NCBI RefSeq assembly: GCF_008831285.2
Contig: NC_045139.1
Span: 25,958,412 to 26,022,411 of the forward strand
Source: Nymphaea colorata
Lineage: Eukaryota > Streptophyta > Magnoliopsida > Nymphaeales > Nymphaeaceae
DNA length: 64,000 bases
Direction of reading: 5' to 3'
Part shown: in pieces, positions 60,420-64,000 of the stretch
How the letters are laid out: every line of letters begins with the position of its first letter
Position numbering within the stretch: position 1 is the stretch's first letter
Position numbers and translations under genes: made by a program
Notes under the pieces: model-generated
Databases searched by the model: none
Told to the model about the DNA's origin: nothing
The model's input: only the letters and a program-made list of their open reading frames with translations

Positions 60420-60454
60420 GCGCAGCGGAAGCATGGAGTGGGCCCATAACCCAT
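60420..60454 (-). other. half-tRNA (initiator Met) primer-binding region of copia B
   Basis: On the plus strand the bases next to the 5' LTR read GCGCAGCGGAAGCATGGAGT and then GGGCCCATAACCCA. This follows plant initiator tRNA-Met from the D arm to the anticodon loop, with one substitution and two extra bases. The element's RNA can therefore pair with the 5' half of that tRNA. Copia of Drosophila is primed by just such a cut tRNA-iMet fragment. The pairing here is longer than the usual 12-15 bases. Confidence 0.85.
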
Positions 60455-60852
60455 TGTTGGAGCTTTGCGATAAATCAAGATAGTGACCAAAAGAAAATGT
60501 AGAAATCGAAAACCATTCATAGATCCATGTGTTTCATAGGGCGGAAGTAGAACCTGTAGAGGCGACCGCCGACTGAATGTCGGCGGCTGTTGGAAGAACG
60601 GCTACAGTCCCCATAGAGTCGTTCCCCTGCGGAGGTAGCGGCGGCGGCAGCGGCAATGGGTTTCTCTCCTCAGCCATAGCAACCCAGTGATGGGGACAGG
60701 CAATTCACGTATGGCTAAGGGGACTGATTACCCAGACGGTAAAAACTGAATGTGTCTCACTCCATCACAAGACACGGGTATTTATACTTAAGGGTCCGAA
60801 ACGGATATGGACCCGTATCGACGCAGGACTATCCAGATGGGGAATCCCAACA
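60455..60852 (-). repeat. 5' LTR of copia B
   Basis: 398 bp with ends TGTTGGAG and CCCAACA on the plus strand. It lacks the 37-bp tandem duplication of its partner. Transcription should run leftward from here. Confidence 0.95.
60779..60786 (-). promoter_or_regulatory. TATA box of the copia B LTR
   Basis: The minus strand reads AAGTATAAATACCCGTGTC; the box lies about 70 bp inside the LTR's 5' end, leaving a short U3. It is conserved in the other LTR (54390-54397). Confidence 0.75.
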
Positions 60853-61014
60853 TGTTCTTATGCTTATCTTTTCGCTTTTATATAATGTCCTCTTTGTCTT
60901 GTAGAAAATATTTTTCAAATATTTGTTCTTCGTTTTAGAGGCCCAGCCCATTGAGCTGATCTAATTTGGAGAGGCCCATACACATCCAGTCGATATTCAA
61001 GTACATTTGGGAAG

Positions 61015-61230
61015 ATGAAGTGGAGTTCAACTTGGGGCAGCTTCCATCTTACTGGATATTGCGGATTGCATGTGAGAAGGACGACACAGATTCCGAACAA
61101 CTTAGCTTGGGGATCACCATTAGCATGCAGCACTTTATACTTGTTATTGTGTTTATGTCTTTGCTTTATATGATGTCCTCTTTGTCTTATCGCACTAATT
61201 TCTCTACTACTTTGTTTGTTCTTGCTTTGA
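61015..61230. repeat. uninterrupted paralogue of the copia B target site
   Basis: GATTCCGAACAACTTAGCTT and GCAGCACTTTATACTTGTTA at about 61090-61147 run on without a break into ATGATGTCCTCTTTGTCTTA, matching the left flank of copia B followed directly by its right flank. Open frames exist on both strands (101 plus, 155 minus), but no domain was recognised. Confidence 0.8.
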
Positions 61231-61769
61231 AGCTCCTGTCCAGAGCCCCGTGGGACGTAGAACCAGTGTAAGTCCGGTAATTGGTTGATGCCCGTGAGGC
61301 AGTACTCCTTTGGATTACAGATAGTAGATGTGTGATATTCTAATTGACAAGCATACCGACCCTCGCCTAGGTTCCAAAGCAACTATAGTCCCCAAGGGCA
61401 GGGGGAAGAGGAACTGTCTTCTTAACTGGTTACTGCTACTTGCAAAAGCTGCCACCCCACATAAATTGAAATCTTTATTAATAGACATCCCCATAACTTT
61501 TACTTGTTTATTACATACAAGTGCCCTTTAAAGTTATAAGTTAAGTCATTGGTGCCTTTTAACCAGAAATTTCTGGCTCTACCACTATTAAATCGAAATT
61601 GCTGCTGCACTATTTGATGAATAATAAGTGTGAGGCTTACTAACTTAAACTATGGCCTGCTCAAGGGGTTTGGTGCACCTCAATGACTGCAGTACAGGTT
61701 GGTGGCTAGTTGTTGGTTTAAGTTTCATCGATGCGAGTCCTCTTGGTCTTAATCTTGATGAATGCTATG

Positions 61770-62068
61770 TAAGGATGTCAACGGATCGGATTCAGGTTGG
61801 ATGTATCCTTAATCATATCGACTTTTTCGGTTATTCACATATTCTAATTCAAATTTGAATAAAGAAGAGTCATATCTGAATCTGAATCCAAAATCCAATT
61901 TTACAATCCGAATCTAATTTTTATATTTATATCCAAATTCGAATTTTGAACCGGATTTTGCCAATTTTCAAAGATTAATAGCATTTGATTTAATATCTAT
62001 CCGAAACTGATTTTTTCGGATCGGTTCGGTTGGATATTTGATTTAAATCAAATATATTGACATCCCTA
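61770..62068. mobile_element. hAT-type MITE with perfect 8-bp TSD
   Basis: 299 bp bounded by TAAGGATGTCAA and the inverted TAGGGATGTCAA (11 of 12 match), flanked on both sides by ATGCTATG (61762-61769 and 62069-62076). The body is full of degenerate GGATTC/GAATCCGAAT words with no coding content. TIR sequence and TSD length fit hAT. Confidence 0.92.
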
Positions 62069-62378
62069 ATGCTATGAACCTAGGAGGTGTGTGAGAGTCT
62101 CATTGGTGTTTTACAGTACAATCAAGTGAGTGACTAAGTCGCTAAGCTCCGCCAAGGTGGTTTATCCAAGTAAAATTCCAAAAAAAAAACTTAGACCATA
62201 ACTGTTAATCTTGCCTCATTATCTATTGTATTGAATGACTAAAATCTATTAAATAAACTAAGCATGGGAGACTCTACAAAGAGAAGACCATTACTTAATA
62301 GATAGACAGTTCAGAAAGCTGGTAAATAAGTTTGACTTAAGAAAGAGGCTAAGGGTAGGGGTGAACACGAGTCAAGCT

Positions 62379-63023
62379 ATGTCACCAGAGTGCGGGGTGC
62401 GGGTGGGGGTGCCGGCGTGGCACATCTCAAAAATTATTGGTGCGGCGGTGCGGGAAGACTATTTATTATTATTATTATTATTTTATAATAATAATATATA
62501 TAACAAAATTATCTCTAAACCACAAAATTATTAAATATCAAAATCAAAATTGTAATTTTCTCCATTCCTTTCTTTCTTAATAAGAAGATTAGGTTTGGGG
62601 TCGGAGGAACGGGCGAAGCGCTCCGTTGTTCAGTAACGAGGGTTATTCCTATAACTGGGTAAGTCAAATTGGATCAAGATCCAAATCCAGACCCAAACTC
62701 TATCACTCGCCCCACCATTTCATAAAAATTTCAAAATTTTGACATTTGAGTGAGAAGAGCTCAGTTTTTAGTCCTGTATCGATAAAATCTTAAACAAGAA
62801 AGTAACATATAATAATGTTTCCGCTCCCCATTTATGTAAATCGGTGGTGGCAGACCTCGATGGGTGAGACCTCGACGGGTGAGAAGAGCTCAACTTTTGA
62901 GACATTTTTGTCAGATGAACTTGGTTTGGATCTGGACCAGATCCAAACGTACCACGTACATGCCTCATCCCGCACCCGCGTCGACGCGGGTGCGGGTCCA
63001 ATTCTGCCGCACCCTAGTGACAT
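62379..63023. mobile_element. nested element with ATGTCAC-AGGGTGCGG ends
   Basis: The left end ATGTCACCAGAGTGCGG and the inverted right end ATGTCACTAGGGTGCGG agree at 15 of 17 positions. GC-rich terminal segments (GGTGCGGGTGGGGG; CACCCGCGTCGACGCGGGTG) enclose an AT-rich core with an (ATT)n run near 62461. Flanks share GAGTCAAG a few bases away on both sides, which may be the target duplication or part of the host repeat. Confidence 0.6.
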
Positions 63024-63035
63024 TAGAGTCAAGTT

Positions 63036-63225
63036 GAGCTCGATTTGATAAAAGCAGCTCGACTCGATTAAGGCTCAACAAACTCGTTTGAATAGAACTG
63101 ATATTCATTAAACATCGAGCTCGATAAAAGCAGCTCGACTCGATTAAGGCTCAACAAATTCGTTTGAATAGAATTGAATTCATTGTTACAGGTTGTCGGC
63201 TCGACAAATTTGTTTGAATAGAATT
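63036..63225. repeat. ~81-bp tandem repeat, two full units and a partial third
   Basis: GAGCTCGAT-GATAAAAGCAGC begins units at 63036 and 63117; each runs through CGATTAAGGCTCAACAAA-TCGTTTGAATAGAA-TGA. A third partial unit (CTCGACAAATTTGTTTGAATA) follows at about 63201. It lies inside the hAT-like element. Confidence 0.85.
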
Positions 63226-63379
63226 GATATTCATCCTTATGTGTTGAATTTTGAACGGCTAACTCATGAACTTGAGCTCGACTCGTTAAGCAAATGTCTC
63301 GGCTCGAACTCGTTCATGAGCCGAGCTTTAACGAGTCAAATTCAAGTAGCTCGACTTGTTGTTCACCCCTAACTAAGGG

Positions 63380-63934
63380 CCTGTTTAGAGATGTGATACT
63401 AATGTTTTTAAAACTCAATCCTTGAAAAGGATGTCTTAAATGGCAAGGAAAAAGTTGGCCCCCTTCCCAGCTTTTTCAAAATGAAAACTCACCAGTTTTT
63501 AAATAATGGATTTAATAACTTTTCTCTCATAGTCATTAAGTTCATTAGTTCAATGCCGACAAATATATGTTTTTTGTCCTTCAAACAAAATTAGCTTGCA
63601 TAAGATAAAAACCGGTATTTTAATTGTCATTCAAACGAACAAAGATTTAAGATGTGTCATTAGAAAATCAAGTTTCCACATAACTGAATTTTGTAAAACC
63701 TAAGCTTTTAAGATATGTTGTTAAATTAGACCCTAAAAGGGCCTTTGACAAGAAGAACATTGTGTTTTTGGAAGATCCTTTAAAAAAAAAAGCTTCATGT
63801 TTGTTATAAAAAGAAGGGGAGTCATTGCCCTCCCCTACTCGTGGTCTTTCCTTAGAGAGAGATCCAGTGAAGGTGTCGTCCTTTCAAACATGAAAGAAAA
63901 TGAAAAATGAGAAAGGGCAACTAGACTATTGCAA
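63380..63934. other. intergenic DNA, no gene recognised
   Basis: It starts GGCCTGTTTAGAGATGTGAT, similar to PIF-like MITE ends (GGGCCTGTTTGG), but no right end was found. Otherwise featureless AT-rich sequence. Confidence 0.4.
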
Positions 63935-64000
63935 TCAATGGCGGAACCAAAAAGATTGGCTGAAGGGGCACTCATTTAAAAATACTCATATATGGTACTT
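63935..64000. repeat. start of a GTGGCGGAACC element, cut by the window end
   Basis: ATGGCGGAACCAAAAAGATT ... AGGGGCACTC-TTTAAAAATACTCATAT matches the repeated unit at 16721-17000. The element continues beyond the window. Confidence 0.75.

Larger units (their letters stand above)
54030..60852 (-). mobile_element. structurally complete Ty1/copia retrotransposon B
   Basis: The minus-strand element has LTRs at 60455-60852 (5') and 54030-54464 (3'), both with TG...CA ends, and a perfect 5-bp target duplication TGTTC at 54025-54029 and 60853-60857. Inside are a half-tRNA primer-binding region, a 1.8-kb leader, gag, protease, integrase, RT, RNase H and a polypurine tract in copia order. The LTRs differ by a dozen or so substitutions plus one 37-bp tandem duplication at the left LTR's outer end, so the insertion is of intermediate age. 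Three in-frame stops and one frameshift in pol mean that this copy cannot make its own enzymes. Confidence 0.95.
62356..63371. mobile_element. hAT-like non-autonomous element, 1 kb
   Basis: The ends TAGGGGTGAACA and TGTTCACCCCTA are near-perfect inverted repeats (on the right the last bases read TTGTTCACCCCTA). Flanking octamers GCTAAGGG (62348-62355) and ACTAAGGG (63372-63379) match at seven of eight positions. The body has GAGCTCGA-type words, as at 18225-18620, plus an inner insert at about 62379-63023. Confidence 0.82.

Noticed and set aside
59645-60449. Plus-strand frames of 178-190 codons in the copia B leader
   Set aside because: They overlap each other in all frames of a GC-rich block, have no domain, and oppose the element's transcription direction.
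60420-60454. A tRNA-iMet gene
   Set aside because: Only the D arm to anticodon loop is present; there is no acceptor stem, T arm or B box, and it abuts an LTR exactly where a primer site belongs.

Overview
The window looks like nuclear DNA of a flowering plant. It is AT-rich and gene-poor, has genes with many introns and GT-AG splice sites, long (AT)n and (CT)n runs, Ty1/copia and Ty3/gypsy remnants, and several families of small inverted-repeat elements. The protein families (GWGT-type annexin, clade-A AT-hook PPC protein, FAR1-like transposase relative) are plant families. I cannot name the species.

Three host genes are well supported. (1) A six-exon annexin, 10240-16023 (+), 316 residues; its third intron uses a GC-AG splice pair and its fourth repeat has lost the acidic calcium ligand. 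(2) A four-exon C3HC4 RING-finger protein, 19130-23896 (+), 208 residues; the fifth zinc ligand is a Cys codon split by an intron. (3) An intronless AHL (AT-hook motif nuclear-localised) protein, 47109-47933 (-), 274 residues. Two decayed copies of the last exon and 3' flank of the RING gene lie downstream, one direct (26352-27140) and one inverted (27245-27910). Both kept intron sequence and both lost the splice acceptor, so they arose by DNA duplication.

Mobile DNA dominates the rest. 3861-8447 is a degraded copia element on the minus strand, with both LTRs, a tRNA-iMet 3'-end primer site, a deletion across RT/RNase H, and a hAT-type MITE inside one LTR. 33541-34375 is a smaller copia remnant. 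39480-40770 is a broken FAR1/MULE-like gene and 41340-42443 a broken gypsy RT region. 54030-60852 is a structurally complete copia element on the minus strand with a perfect 5-bp TSD (TGTTC), paired LTRs, gag, protease/integrase and RT/RNase H, disabled by three in-frame stops and a frameshift. 61770-62068 and 62356-63371 are hAT-like elements with 8-bp TSDs.

The most unusual structure is the 1.8-kb leader of the 54-61 kb copia element. It has (a) a primer-binding region that matches the 5' half of initiator tRNA-Met (D arm through anticodon loop) over about 34 nt, the half-tRNA priming layout known from Drosophila copia; (b) a GC-rich block with a perfect 14-bp hairpin; (c) eleven near-palindromic GAAYCGGTYY motifs at a steady 20-21 bp spacing, with conserved cores and diverged spacers. 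An uninterrupted, related copy of the target site lies just downstream at 61015-61195 and serves as an empty-site control.

No tRNA gene, rRNA, CRISPR array or bacterial-type operon was seen. Long stretches (1-2772, 8448-10142, 30628-33435, 35928-39479, 44050-47108, 48441-50707) hold no gene that I can support.
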